From contig NZ_CAJODG010000044.1 of the NCBI RefSeq assembly GCF_905233635.1, forward strand, positions 1 to 43,736: a stretch of 43,736 bases of DNA, given 5' to 3'. The position numbers and the translations under genes are program-made. The notes beneath the pieces are model-generated. The model worked only from the letters and a program-made list of their open reading frames with translations. It was not told where the DNA came from and ran no database searches. The first letter of the stretch is position 1, and the number at the start of each line of letters is the position of its first letter. Source of the stretch: Selenomonas sp. AE3005. GTDB lineage: Bacteria > Bacillota > Negativicutes > Selenomonadales > Selenomonadaceae. Shown piece by piece: positions 25,701 through 31,816 of the stretch.

Positions 25701-25757
25701 CTGCTGGTCTTGCCGGCTATGTATGCCGTGGCGTATAAAATCCCTTATAAAGAGTAA
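22710..25757 (+). CDS. RND-family efflux transporter (AcrB/HAE1-like)
   Basis: This 1015-residue inner-membrane proton-driven exporter has twelve membrane segments and two large periplasmic loops. The TM4 proton-relay pair is visible as GLLVDDAII (D401, D402, equivalent to D407/D408 of AcrB). The porter regions (AAWPGATAEEMQEQVTDKLE, EFFPSSTRPEI) and the repeat in the second half (LGLIGVVWGM, ELGILALFGMIIRNSVILID) are in order. Length and N-terminus fit the HAE1 group, but a substrate cannot be assigned. No outer-membrane factor gene lies in this operon, so the pump must recruit a TolC-like channel encoded elsewhere. Confidence 0.94.
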   Translation: MRNLTEVSLNNRILIWYFIAVVALGGIVAYFKLGRMEDPQFTIRQMVITAAWPGATAEEMQEQVTDKLEKRLQDTPHLKNIKSENRPGQTVIYVGLDNDIPKEDIRPVWRDVRNFCEDVKRNLPEGVYGPYYNDRFDDVYGTIYAVTGEGYSYEELRQYAEKTRRLLLNCDSVQKVELIGEQPEKVYVEIDAPKLAELGLSPEEIGAALKKQNVMTAAAMVDTNSSNVYLRLNGKYDDVQAIAETPISVNGRSFRLGDIARVTRKYADPAEAKMFFNGQPAIGIAVSMEVGGNILKLGEELKNTVTAVQQDLPAGMEIQQVANQAEVVKSSIDEFVETLLIAIAIVLGVSFLSLGVRTGMVVACCIPLVLCGVFVFMYMAGIDLHKVSLGALIIALGLLVDDAIIAVEMMSVKLEAGLNRTEAACYAFNATAKPMLTGTLITCSGFIPVAFAKGMANEFCKALFPVIGVALVLSWIVSVMVAPLLGTYMIKVTPHAEQERAGASYQDKFYAVFRKLLEVFLAYRKTVLGATAAIFILSLVMMPHIRQEFFPSSTRPEIILTMKLPEGSSKAATQQAADRMAAFLQRHEDLLDNYSYYVGKYVPRFVLTVDPKAAADNVSQFVMVTKDVKSREKLAAALKEATVDEFADVQTKLQYIQTGPPEDYPVMLRVTGYSMEQVKELAHKVEAIVAADSNNYNVNLDWDDKSKVVKIELDKDKLRAMGLNVQAVKQMIYTEITGAAAAQFYTGDRTLDITLRLAVQDRDDLSELGKLPIYMGSAGYVTLEQIGKISYGAEEGFIKRYNLMPAIMVQADIKSGTANDATKKAFEATKELRKDLPLGYNIEAAGALSDSADSLHYLMQPVPAMLFVIMTLLMFQLGSIKQMLLTLLTAPLGLIGVVWGMLITDSVMGFVAELGILALFGMIIRNSVILIDQIKQHIAAGETPYDAVVDSAVLRFRPIMLTAAAAILGMLPLMASTFWGPMAVVIASGLLVATILTLLVLPAMYAVAYKIPYKE

Positions 25758-25796
25758 AGGGAAAATGACTGCGTGAACAGTAGTATGTAGTTTTTC

Positions 25797-25825
25797 TTGT
25801 GTTTTCCGCTGTGTGGTGCTATAAT
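25797..25825 (+). promoter_or_regulatory. Promoter of the antisense RNA (RNA II-like)
   Basis: TTGTGT (25797-25802), a 17-base spacer and a perfect TATAAT (25820-25825) point into a region with no protein-coding frame, only about 30 bases before a strong terminator. The promoter therefore drives a very short RNA. Confidence 0.75.
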
Positions 25826-25835
25826 ATGGGCATAC

Positions 25836-25848
25836 GGAGAACAATGGG
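25836..25848 (+). repeat. Direct repeat, antitoxin copy
   Basis: GGAGAACAATGGG lies at the 5' end of the predicted antisense RNA and is identical to 25984-25996. The two copies are 148 bases apart, on either side of the toxin frame. Confidence 0.85.
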
Positions 25849-25855
25849 TTTAGAA

Positions 25856-25891
25856 AAATCCCCTGCGAGTGCGATTCGCAGGGGATTTTTT
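25856..25891. terminator. Bidirectional terminator shared by toxin and antitoxin RNAs
   Basis: AAATCCCCTGCGA (25856-25868) pairs perfectly with TCGCAGGGGATTT (25876-25888). T-runs flank it on both strands (TTTTTT rightward, and GATTTTTCT reading leftward). It ends the plus-strand RNA and the minus-strand toxin mRNA. Confidence 0.85.
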
Positions 25892-25905
25892 GCGCCTGTT
25901 CGCTA

Positions 25906-25992
25906 TTAGTGGTTCAGCCAGTAGTTAAAAAGTGCTACTAAAATTCCCACAACCAGCGGAACTAAGACGTTCCAAAGTAATTTGGAGAACAA
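25906..25992 (-). CDS. Fst-like type I toxin peptide, 28 residues
   Basis: A TTG start at 25992 is preceded at nine bases by a perfect AGGAGG (26007-26002). The peptide begins MFSKLLWNVLVPLVV and ends NYWLNH. It has a single hydrophobic helix with P12, V15-G16, F22 and W25-L26, matching the Fst toxin pattern P-x2-V-G-x5-F-x2-W-L. Such peptides insert in the inner membrane and are held off by an antisense RNA. Here the antisense candidate, the direct repeat over the start codon, the shared terminator and a leader hairpin hiding the binding site are all present. Unlike pAD1 Fst, no charged C-terminal tail follows the helix. It is too short for ordinary gene finders. Confidence 0.75.
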   Translation of the reverse strand: MFSKLLWNVLVPLVVGILVALFNYWLNH

Positions 25993-25996
25993 TGGG
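25984..25996 (-). repeat. Direct repeat, toxin copy over the start codon
   Basis: On the plus strand this is GGAGAACAATGGG, identical to 25836-25848. On the toxin mRNA it appears as CCCATTGTTCTCC and contains the TTG start codon. Confidence 0.85.
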
Positions 25997-26002
25997 GTTC
26001 AC

Positions 26003-26018
26003 CTCCTTTCACAAGGAG
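26003..26018 (-). promoter_or_regulatory. Leader hairpin sequestering the toxin ribosome binding site
   Basis: On the minus strand CTCCTT, a 4-base loop and AAGGAG form a stem that includes most of the AGGAGG Shine-Dalgarno sequence, comparable to the upstream helix of Fst mRNAs. Confidence 0.65.
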
Positions 26019-26026
26019 ATGAGTAT

Positions 26027-26032
26027 ATTATA
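26027..26032 (-). promoter_or_regulatory. -10 box of the toxin mRNA
   Basis: On the minus strand this reads TATAAT, which would start transcription near 26020 and give a ~165-nt mRNA ending at the shared terminator. The -35 is poor (TTTAAG at 17 bases). Confidence 0.55.
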
Positions 26033-26050
26033 CATCAATTGTAAATAGGC

Positions 26051-26812
26051 TTAAAGCAAATCGTATATGAGTTTGCCAATAAGAATGGTGGTCATACAGA
26101 TAAAGAGGGGGCGTACATACCCCACGCCTTTTTTCAGGGCCATATTGGCACCGCAGTAGGCACCGGCAATCATAGACAGACCCATGGGCAGGGCATAGGC
26201 GAAATTGATTTGTCCCAGATAGCCGAAGAACAATACGGCGGAAATGTTGCTGGCAAAGTTTAGTGTCCGGGCATTGGCAGCGGCACCAATGAAGTCAAAG
26301 CCTATAAGCAGCAGGGCAAAGAGCATAAAGGAACCGGCGCCGGGGCCGAAGAACCCGTCATAAAAACCCAGCGAAAAAGCTACCAGACCGGACAGCAGCA
26401 GCATTTTCCGGGAAAGGCCGGTGTATTTGTTTTCCTTGCCCCAATCTTTTTTACAGATACTGTAGATGAGGACGGCGGCCAGCATGACGACGACCAGCGG
26501 GCGGAGAATAGCTGTCGGCAGCAGCTGTACAGTCAGCACGCCGAGGGCGGAGCCGATAAAAGAGAGGGGGAAGAGGCGGCGCATTAAGTAACCATCGACC
26601 TTGCCGGAGCGGACAAAGGTGATGAAACTGGTCAGGGCACCCAGAACGGCCGCTCCCTTGTTGGTGCCTAAAGCCGTAACCGGCGGCAGTCCTGTCCAGA
26701 GCAGCGCCGGGACGGAGATAAGACCGCCGCCGCCGACCACCGAGTCGATAAAAGAGGCCATAAAGCCGAAGAACAGCAAAAAGGCCAACGTGTTTATATC
26801 CAATAATTCCAT
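26051..26812 (-). CDS. TauE/SafE (TSUP) family membrane permease
   Basis: This 253-residue membrane protein has about eight hydrophobic segments. The N-terminal half shows the family signature FMASFIDSVVGGGGLISVPALL and the following LGTNKGAAVLGALTSF; the second half repeats the fold with GFYDGFFGPGAGSFM and NARTLNFASN. Members export or import sulfonates, sulfite or small organosulfur/carboxylate anions; the substrate here is unknown. GCAGGAGGAA precedes the ATG. The gene is followed, in the same direction, by the small toxin locus. Confidence 0.9.
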   Translation of the reverse strand: MELLDINTLAFLLFFGFMASFIDSVVGGGGLISVPALLWTGLPPVTALGTNKGAAVLGALTSFITFVRSGKVDGYLMRRLFPLSFIGSALGVLTVQLLPTAILRPLVVVMLAAVLIYSICKKDWGKENKYTGLSRKMLLLSGLVAFSLGFYDGFFGPGAGSFMLFALLLIGFDFIGAAANARTLNFASNISAVLFFGYLGQINFAYALPMGLSMIAGAYCGANMALKKGVGYVRPLFICMTTILIGKLIYDLL

Positions 26813-26830
26813 ATATCCATTCCTCCTGCA

Positions 26831-26969
26831 TTATAACGCCGTTGTTCCAGTTTTGCCATAGGCAAAACTTCCTCTTGGCGTTTCCCTAAAGGACTAGCTT
26901 CGCTTCGCAACGAGGCGGGAGATATGCTCCCACCTGCTGAGGTGGGGGACATTTTCTTGCCTCGTTATA
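26831..26969. repeat. Family B repeat, copy B1 (139 bp)
   Basis: It begins TTATAACGCC and ends GCCTCGTTATA. It is built of two adjacent compound hairpins: AACGCC...GGCGTT enclosing GTTTTGCC/GGCAAAAC, then AACGAGGC...GCCTCGTT enclosing CCACCT/AGGTGG. It is almost identical in sequence to B2 at 31645, except for a ~25-base insertion (CCCTAAAGGACTAGCTTCGC...) between the hairpins. It lies in the divergent gap before the sucrose operon. Confidence 0.8.
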
Positions 26970-27060
26970 GAATACTACGGAGCGGACAGTACTGGCAATA
27001 GGTTTATGAGGATACATTCTGACAGATCTGACATGATTTAAATTTTTTTCAATTGTAATC

Positions 27061-27109
27061 TTGACAAACTGCGATATAACGGGTAGACTAAATTATGAAA
27101 TTGGTTTCA
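27061..27109 (+). promoter_or_regulatory. Promoter and operator of the sucrose PTS gene
   Basis: TTGACA (27061-27066), a 17-base spacer and TAGACT (27084-27089) are followed at six bases by the palindrome TGAAATTGGTTTCA (27096-27109). The palindrome sits at the transcription start, as expected for a LacI-type repressor site, though its centre lacks the usual CG. Confidence 0.7.
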
Positions 27110-27180
27110 CATTTTAATTACAGAACTTATAAGTTAGAGTGAGGAATTGTTTAGGAGATAAGAAAGAAGGAGGTTCTCTC

Positions 27181-29028
27181 ATGAAGGATATTCGCTTGGA
27201 CAGCCCGTTAAAGGGTGACCTGGTAGCTTTGAGTGAGGTTAATGACCCTGCTTTTGCCAGCGGTGCCATGGGCTTTGGTGCTGCGGTAAAGAATCCGGAG
27301 GGTAAGGTTTACGCACCGGTAGATGGTGAAATTACGGTGATGTTTGACACGAAACACGCTATTGGTGTACGTGGCAGCAATGGTGAAGAAGTGCTCATTC
27401 ATGTGGGCCTGGATACGGTAAAACTGAATGGCGAACATTTCACTGCGCACGTTGAGCAGGGCGCACAGGTGAAAAAAGGCCAGCTGTTGCTGGAATTTGA
27501 TGTTGAGGCCATCAAGGCTGCCGGTTATGATGTGACTACGCCGGTGGTGGTTACGAACTCCAGCGAATTCGGCAAGATTACCATTGCGCTGGGAGATGTG
27601 GAGATTTCCTCCGGGGATGCTCCGGCAGAGGCCAAAGCTGCTGCGGTGACGGATGATGCTGAATATGCTGACCTGCCTGATGAAGTCAGGGTGGCAAAGC
27701 TGATTGAAAAATATGTGGGCGGCATGGGCAATGTCCGCAATGCCGAGCATTGTGCAACGCGCCTGCGTCTTATCATCAATGATATGTCCAAGGTTGATGA
27801 GAAAGCCATTGAGAATATTGACGGCGTTAAAGGCCAGTTCTTTGCCGCTGCGCAGTATCAGATTATTTTAGGTACCGGTTTTGTCGACAAGGTATTTGCT
27901 GAGTTTACGAAGGGTACTAATTTCACGGGCACCAGCAATAAGGAAGAGGCCTATGCGCAGATGACGCCGCTGCAGAAGATTTCCCGTACGCTGGGTGACG
28001 TATTCGTACCTATCATTCCCGTACTGGTGGCCACAGGTTTGTTCATGGGTCTGCGCGGTGCAGCTCAGAGCCTGGGCGTAGAGTTCAGCCCCAATGTGCT
28101 GCTGCTCAGCCAGATTCTGACGGATACGGCCTTCATCTTCCTGCCGGCACTGGTTTGCTGGTCTACGATGAAGCGTTTCGGCGGTACGCCGGTTATCGGT
28201 CTGGTTCTGGGCCTCATGCTGGTAGGTCCTCAGCTGCCTAACGCCTGGGCAGTTGCCGGTGGCGATGTTAAGCCGATTCCGATGGATATTCTGGGCATGA
28301 CTGTTGGTATCGTTGGTTATCAGGGGTCGGTTCTGCCGGCACTGGTACTGGGTATCTTTGCCGCCAAGTTGCAAAAGGCCTTGAAGACGATTGTTCCCGA
28401 TATTATTGACCTGATTGTTACGCCGTTTGTCACGCTGTTTGTTTCCATGATTCTGGGTATTCTCATCATCGGGCCCATCATGCACGCCCTGGAAACGACG
28501 ATTTTTGGTGCTGTTTCCGCATTCCTGCAGATGCCCATGGGCATTGGCGGTTTCATCGTCGGCGGCTTGCAGCAGGTAATCGTAGTATTTGGTGTTCATC
28601 ATGTGTTTAACGCTTTGGAAGTACAACTGCTGGCTACGACGCATGTTAACCCCTTCAACGCTATCATCACCGGTGCTATCGTGGCTCAGGGTGGTGCAGC
28701 TGTAGCTGTTGCCCTGAAAACGCAGAACCCGAAAAAACGCGCACTGTACATTTCCTCGGCTGTTCCGGCTTTCCTGGGAATTACGGAACCGGCAATCTTC
28801 GGTATCAACCTGCGTTTCATGAAACCCTTCCTTTATGGCCTGGTTGGCGGCGCTTGCGCTGGCGGTGTAGCAAGTTTCCTGCATCTGGCTGGTACGGGCA
28901 TGGGCATTACGGTAATTCCGGGCACGCTGCTCTATCTTGACCGTTTGGTTGAATATGTGCTTGTAAATCTTATCGGCTTTGGTGTGGCTTTTGGTCTGAC
29001 CTTTACGTTCTTCAAGCCGGAAGAATAA
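27181..29028 (+). CDS. scrA: Sucrose-type PTS EIIABC, domain order A-B-C
   Basis: This takes up a glucoside, probably sucrose, with phosphorylation. The start at 27181 follows GAAGGAGGTTCTCTC. The order is IIA(Glc-type, residues ~1-145; phosphorylated His H74 in VLIHVGLDTV), linker, IIB (~165-240; phospho-Cys C191 in NAEHCATRLRL), then the ten-segment IIC domain (from ~275) with the GITEPAIFGI motif. Classical sucrose EII proteins in Gram-positives are B-C-A, so the N-terminal IIA is notable. Sucrose is inferred from the following sucrose-6-phosphate hydrolase gene and from IIC similarity; trehalose or another beta-glucoside remains possible. Confidence 0.85.
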   Translation: MKDIRLDSPLKGDLVALSEVNDPAFASGAMGFGAAVKNPEGKVYAPVDGEITVMFDTKHAIGVRGSNGEEVLIHVGLDTVKLNGEHFTAHVEQGAQVKKGQLLLEFDVEAIKAAGYDVTTPVVVTNSSEFGKITIALGDVEISSGDAPAEAKAAAVTDDAEYADLPDEVRVAKLIEKYVGGMGNVRNAEHCATRLRLIINDMSKVDEKAIENIDGVKGQFFAAAQYQIILGTGFVDKVFAEFTKGTNFTGTSNKEEAYAQMTPLQKISRTLGDVFVPIIPVLVATGLFMGLRGAAQSLGVEFSPNVLLLSQILTDTAFIFLPALVCWSTMKRFGGTPVIGLVLGLMLVGPQLPNAWAVAGGDVKPIPMDILGMTVGIVGYQGSVLPALVLGIFAAKLQKALKTIVPDIIDLIVTPFVTLFVSMILGILIIGPIMHALETTIFGAVSAFLQMPMGIGGFIVGGLQQVIVVFGVHHVFNALEVQLLATTHVNPFNAIITGAIVAQGGAAVAVALKTQNPKKRALYISSAVPAFLGITEPAIFGINLRFMKPFLYGLVGGACAGGVASFLHLAGTGMGITVIPGTLLYLDRLVEYVLVNLIGFGVAFGLTFTFFKPEE

Positions 29029-29033
29029 GAATC

Positions 29034-29137
29034 GGGGCTGTTGCACTAAGCAATTTCACTACGATACCTAGTGAAGAAAATTCATCTTCAATACTAGATA
29101 TTGTGGCAAAATGCTTACGTGCAACAGCCCCTTTTGT
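29034..29137 (+). terminator. Large hairpin terminator after scrA
   Basis: GGGGCTGTTGCAC (29034-29046) pairs with GTGCAACAGCCCC (29119-29131), followed by TTTTGTTT. The pairing continues inward through TAAGCA/TGCTTA, and two small hairpins (CACTA/TAGTG, GAAGA/TCTTC) fill the middle. A miniature transposon with these ends was considered; no target duplication is visible. Confidence 0.7.
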
Positions 29138-29178
29138 TTAATACGGTTGGTGTGGTACGGAGTGCGTGGTGCTAAGGC

Positions 29179-29377
29179 GGCGCGGTCAGGGAGCTTTCCC
29201 CACTTCGCTGTGCCAGCCGGCTAAAATAAAATTTTGCCTTTTAATTAAGCATCTAAACGGGCTTAAACTCGCTGCGCTCAGACAACAGCCCTGTTTAGAT
29301 GGGGCTATGGTGGGCAAAATTTTATTTCTTAACGCCAGCCGGCAAAAGCTGCGCAGGGAAAACTCCCTGACCGCGCC
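29179..29377. repeat. Family A long-hairpin repeat, copy A2
   Basis: Outer arms GGCGCGGTCAGGGAG (29179-29193) and CTCCCTGACCGCGCC (29363-29377) pair. Middle AAATAAAATTTTGCC pairs with GGCAAAATTTTATTT, and inner CATCTAAAC with GTTTAGATG. The loop AAACTCGCTGCGCTCAGACA (29265-29284) is identical to that of A1, as is the bulge ATTTCTTAACGC (29324-29335), although the arm sequences differ. It lies between scrA and scrB. Confidence 0.8.
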
Positions 29378-29380
29378 TTG

Positions 29381-29398
29381 GGCCAGTGGCCACTGGCC
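29381..29398. repeat. 18-base perfect palindrome beside repeat A2
   Basis: GGCCAGTGGCCACTGGCC reads identically on both strands. It abuts the right arm of copy A2 and has no counterpart at A1 or A3. Confidence 0.6.
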
Positions 29399-29433
29399 CT
29401 CGCGCTAGTGTACTTATCATTTAGTAAATATGT

Positions 29434-29458
29434 TATAATAATAGCAATAGTTTTATTG
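29434..29458 (+). promoter_or_regulatory. Candidate -10 and palindrome before scrB
   Basis: TATAAT (29434-29439) is followed at five bases by CAATAGTTTTATTG (29445-29458), a 5-4-5 palindrome placed like the operator before scrA but different in sequence. No good -35 is visible. The remaining ~90 bases to scrB hold only a GCGGCC/GGCCGC hairpin. Confidence 0.4.
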
Positions 29459-29549
29459 GTAAGCAAAAGGCGCAAGTCTGAGCGGCCCAGGCCGCGTCAA
29501 TGACATCGAACAAATAATGCGTACTATCAAAACAAGGAAGGTGACAATA

Positions 29550-30992
29550 ATGGAAAAATTTGACAAAAAAGCAATAGACGAACAGGTCAGAGCCGGTTTC
29601 CCACTGGAACACCGCTGGCACAATAAATTTCATTTGGAAATGCCTTTTGGCCTGATAAATGACCCGAATGGTCTGGCCTTCAGTGATGGCAAGTACCATA
29701 TTTTTTTCCAGTGGAATCCCCTGGGCTGTGAGCATAAAAACAAATGCTGGGCTCATACGGAAACCCGTGATTTCATTCACTATGCTGTGCCGCAGCTGGC
29801 TATGTGGCCGTCTGATGAACACGATAAGGACGGCTGTTATTCCGGTTGTGGTACGGTGGAAGACGGTCAGCTGCGTGTTCTCTACACCTGCAACCGCAAG
29901 GAGGACGGCGTACGGATTCCGGCTCAGCGCTTTGGCAGCTATAAGGGCGGACAGGTAAAGAAGGAAGAAATTATCGTGGCCGACAAGGCAGAAGGTTATA
30001 CAGGTCATTTCCGTGACCCGTATATCTTCACGCGCCGGGGCAAGCGTTACTTCATTATCGGGGCGCAGCGTGAGGCTGATGAAACAGGCACAGTGCTTAT
30101 TTATGAAGAAGGTGCTGAGGGCTGGAAATGCCTGGGCGAGGTACAGAACCGTCTGGGTGAATTCGGCTATATGTGGGAATGTCCGAATCTGGTGCAGTTT
30201 GGCAGCTATGATGTGCTGATTTTCTGTCCGCAGGGCTTGGACGAACGCGCCTTTGATCGGCAGAATATCTATCAGGCCGGCTATATTGCAGGTCATTTAT
30301 CACTCGACAGCATGGATATGATGCAGCATACCAAGTTCCAGGAACTGGATAAGGGCTTTGATTTTTATGCACCGCAGGTGCTCAGCCATGAAGGCCGGCA
30401 GCTGCTCTTTGGCTGGATGGGGATGCCGGATAAGGACGGCGAATATCCCACCAAGGAACAGGGCTGGATGTACAGCCTGACCATGCCCCGGGAACTGCGC
30501 CTGCGTCAGGGACATATTTACTCACGTCCGGCCCGGGAAATGAAGGACCTGCGCATTCAGGAAACCGCCGTGGAAATGGAAAGCGAGGCCCTGACGGAAA
30601 TCGCGCGGCCGTTGTTTGATGGCTCGGAAATCTTGCTCGATATCGAAATGGGCGCGGCCAATGAATTGGTAGTGGCTCTGAAATATGGTACGGAAAGCCT
30701 GCTGTTCATTTATGACAGACGGGCGCAGACCATGTCGATTGACCGCAATGGCATGCGCAATGGCGGCCGTGGCATTCGCCGCTTTAAACTCTTTGCCGAT
30801 ACCAAGCTGTTCCTGCAGATATTTGTCGACAAGACGGCGGTGGAGGCGTTCTTCCAACACGGGGAAGAGGCTGCCAGCATATTGGTGTTCCCGGAAAAGA
30901 ACATTAAGCCGGAGCTGCAGGTCACGGCCGATGGGGAAATGATGTCCCTGAGCGGCAAGATTTGGGAGCTGGACGGCTACTGGTACAGATAA
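29550..30992 (+). CDS. scrB: Sucrose-6-phosphate hydrolase (GH32)
   Basis: This cytoplasmic beta-fructofuranosidase cleaves sucrose 6-phosphate delivered by the PTS to glucose 6-phosphate and fructose. Start at 29550 after GGAAGGTGACAATA. GH32 signatures: LINDPNGL with the nucleophile D38, FFQWNP, the transition-state stabiliser in HFRDPY, the acid/base in MWECPNL, and FDFYAPQ. The catalytic five-bladed propeller occupies about residues 22-330, followed by the beta-sandwich domain to 480. No signal peptide, consistent with a phosphorylated intracellular substrate. It lies 520 bases after scrA, separated by a terminator and repeat A2, so it is probably expressed from its own promoter. Confidence 0.94.
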   Translation: MEKFDKKAIDEQVRAGFPLEHRWHNKFHLEMPFGLINDPNGLAFSDGKYHIFFQWNPLGCEHKNKCWAHTETRDFIHYAVPQLAMWPSDEHDKDGCYSGCGTVEDGQLRVLYTCNRKEDGVRIPAQRFGSYKGGQVKKEEIIVADKAEGYTGHFRDPYIFTRRGKRYFIIGAQREADETGTVLIYEEGAEGWKCLGEVQNRLGEFGYMWECPNLVQFGSYDVLIFCPQGLDERAFDRQNIYQAGYIAGHLSLDSMDMMQHTKFQELDKGFDFYAPQVLSHEGRQLLFGWMGMPDKDGEYPTKEQGWMYSLTMPRELRLRQGHIYSRPAREMKDLRIQETAVEMESEALTEIARPLFDGSEILLDIEMGAANELVVALKYGTESLLFIYDRRAQTMSIDRNGMRNGGRGIRRFKLFADTKLFLQIFVDKTAVEAFFQHGEEAASILVFPEKNIKPELQVTADGEMMSLSGKIWELDGYWYR

Positions 30993-31010
30993 AAAAATAT
31001 AGTAATAAAT

Positions 31011-31052
31011 AGTAATAAGCCCCAGAAACCTGAGTTTCTGGGGCTTATTACT
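31011..31052. terminator. 19-bp perfect hairpin terminator
   Basis: AGTAATAAGCCCCAGAAAC (31011-31029) pairs without mismatch with GTTTCTGGGGCTTATTACT (31034-31052) around CTGA. It lies between scrB and a convergent small gene, so it can act on both strands. Confidence 0.8.
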
Positions 31053-31082
31053 GTCAGAAAGTGGCTGGGGAAGCCACGCACG

Positions 31083-31316
31083 TCAGTTGTTTACTGCGCG
31101 ATCTTCAAAAATAGCCTTAAGCGGAATTCGTCTAATACGTTCGAAGGGGATTGACTCAAACGAGTAACGAAGATCTAAATACGCATCGGATCGATTAAAG
31201 ATTACTTTTTTTAAGGGAAATTTAGAAGTCCTCTTTATACGATTGATGTAATGCTGCGCATCTTCCGCTGAAAAGGTGCCATTTTCGATAATAACGCGGA
31301 CGTTATCGACTATCAT
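31083..31316 (-). CDS. 77-residue protein of unknown function
   Basis: The start at 31316 is chosen because GGAGGTG lies seven bases upstream on the minus strand; the frame is open further upstream but has no binding site and would include the structured leader. The protein starts MIVDNVRVIIENGTFSAEDA and ends IFEDRAVNN, is basic in the middle (YINRIKRTSKFPLKKV), has no signal peptide or Cys, and looks like a small alpha/beta fold. Family not recognised. It has its own promoter and an unusually long leader (about 120 bases). Confidence 0.65.
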   Translation of the reverse strand: MIVDNVRVIIENGTFSAEDAQHYINRIKRTSKFPLKKVIFNRSDAYLDLRYSFESIPFERIRRIPLKAIFEDRAVNN

Positions 31317-31474
31317 GGGGAAACACCTCCAACAAGAAAATCCTGGCAAAGCCGGCCGATTGGGGATTATCAGGGAAAGACCGTCAGTGCCCTTTGTTGT
31401 TAGCGAAGCAAAGGAAATAGAGTAAATCTTAACAACTCGATATACAGTATACACTATGATTAAAACCTTGTGAA
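31317..31474 (-). promoter_or_regulatory. Promoter and structured 5' leader of the 77-residue protein
   Basis: On the minus strand TTCACA (31474-31469), 17 bases and TATACT (31451-31446) form a good promoter. The ~120-base leader can form mutually exclusive pairings: GTTGTTA with TAACAAC, or CCTTTG with CAAAGG. CAACAA can also pair with the TTGTTG directly before the GGAGG binding site. It matches no riboswitch class I know. Confidence 0.45.
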
Positions 31475-31644
31475 GTAGCAAAAGTTACCAATATTGACCA
31501 AAAGTCCCAATATATATGGAATTATTCCCAGTAGTCGAAGGTTAGATGAGAATCTCGCCCGATTTTGACAGTTTTTGACGTTTTTTAGAGCATTTTTAGC
31601 AATAAGTGCTGATGATATCGCCATAAAAAGAGTATTTATGAAAA

Positions 31645-31760
31645 TTATAACGCCGTTGTTCCAGTTTTGCCATAGGCAAAACTTCCTCTTGGCGTTTCAA
31701 CGAGGCGGGAGATATGCTCGCCACCTGCTGAGGTGGGGGACATTTTCTTGCCTCGTTATA
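31645..31760. repeat. Family B repeat, copy B2 (116 bp)
   Basis: TTATAACGCC...GCCTCGTTATA, the most compact copy, with both compound hairpins intact and adjacent. It differs from B1 mainly by lacking the ~25-base spacer. The other 170 bases between it and the leader to the right of 31474 hold nothing recognisable. Confidence 0.8.
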
Positions 31761-31762
31761 TA

Positions 31763-31792
31763 GGCCCTAATCAGCAGTAAATGATTAGGACC
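31763..31792. terminator. Weak hairpin between repeat B2 and the membrane protein gene
   Basis: GGCCCTAATCA (31763-31773) pairs with TGATTAGGACC (31782-31792) with one mismatch. There is no convincing T-run, but its position fits the end of the minus-strand gene at 31817. Confidence 0.4.
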
Positions 31793-31816
31793 TTTGGGAC
31801 ATTAACTATGATATTG

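Larger units (their letters stand above)
25832..25891 (+). ncRNA. Predicted antisense antitoxin RNA of an Fst/par-type locus
   Basis: A transcript starting about seven bases after the -10 would run some 60 nt to the terminator, close to the ~65 nt RNA II of plasmid pAD1. Near its 5' end it carries GGAGAACAATGGG (25836-25848), a direct repeat of the sequence at 25984-25996 that spans the toxin start codon on the other strand. Its 3' hairpin is complementary to the toxin mRNA terminator. It could therefore pair with the toxin mRNA at both ends and block translation. Inferred from architecture. Confidence 0.65.

Noticed and set aside
27868..29046. 392-codon minus-strand frame opposite scrA
   Set aside because: Antisense of a clear PTS gene, with a His/Asn/Gln-rich composition typical of mirrored coding sequence and no initiation signal.
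29034..29131. Miniature inverted-repeat transposon reading of the scrA terminator
   Set aside because: The ends are long inverted repeats, but no target duplication is visible, the T-run and position fit a terminator, and other terminators here share the GGGGCT/AGCCCC end.
29433..30296. 287-codon minus-strand frame opposite scrB
   Set aside because: Lies against the GH32 gene, lacks a ribosome binding site and has no domain.
31317..31440. Known riboswitch in the leader of the 77-residue gene
   Set aside because: I compared it by eye with c-di-GMP, purine, TPP, SAM and fluoride consensus features and found no match.
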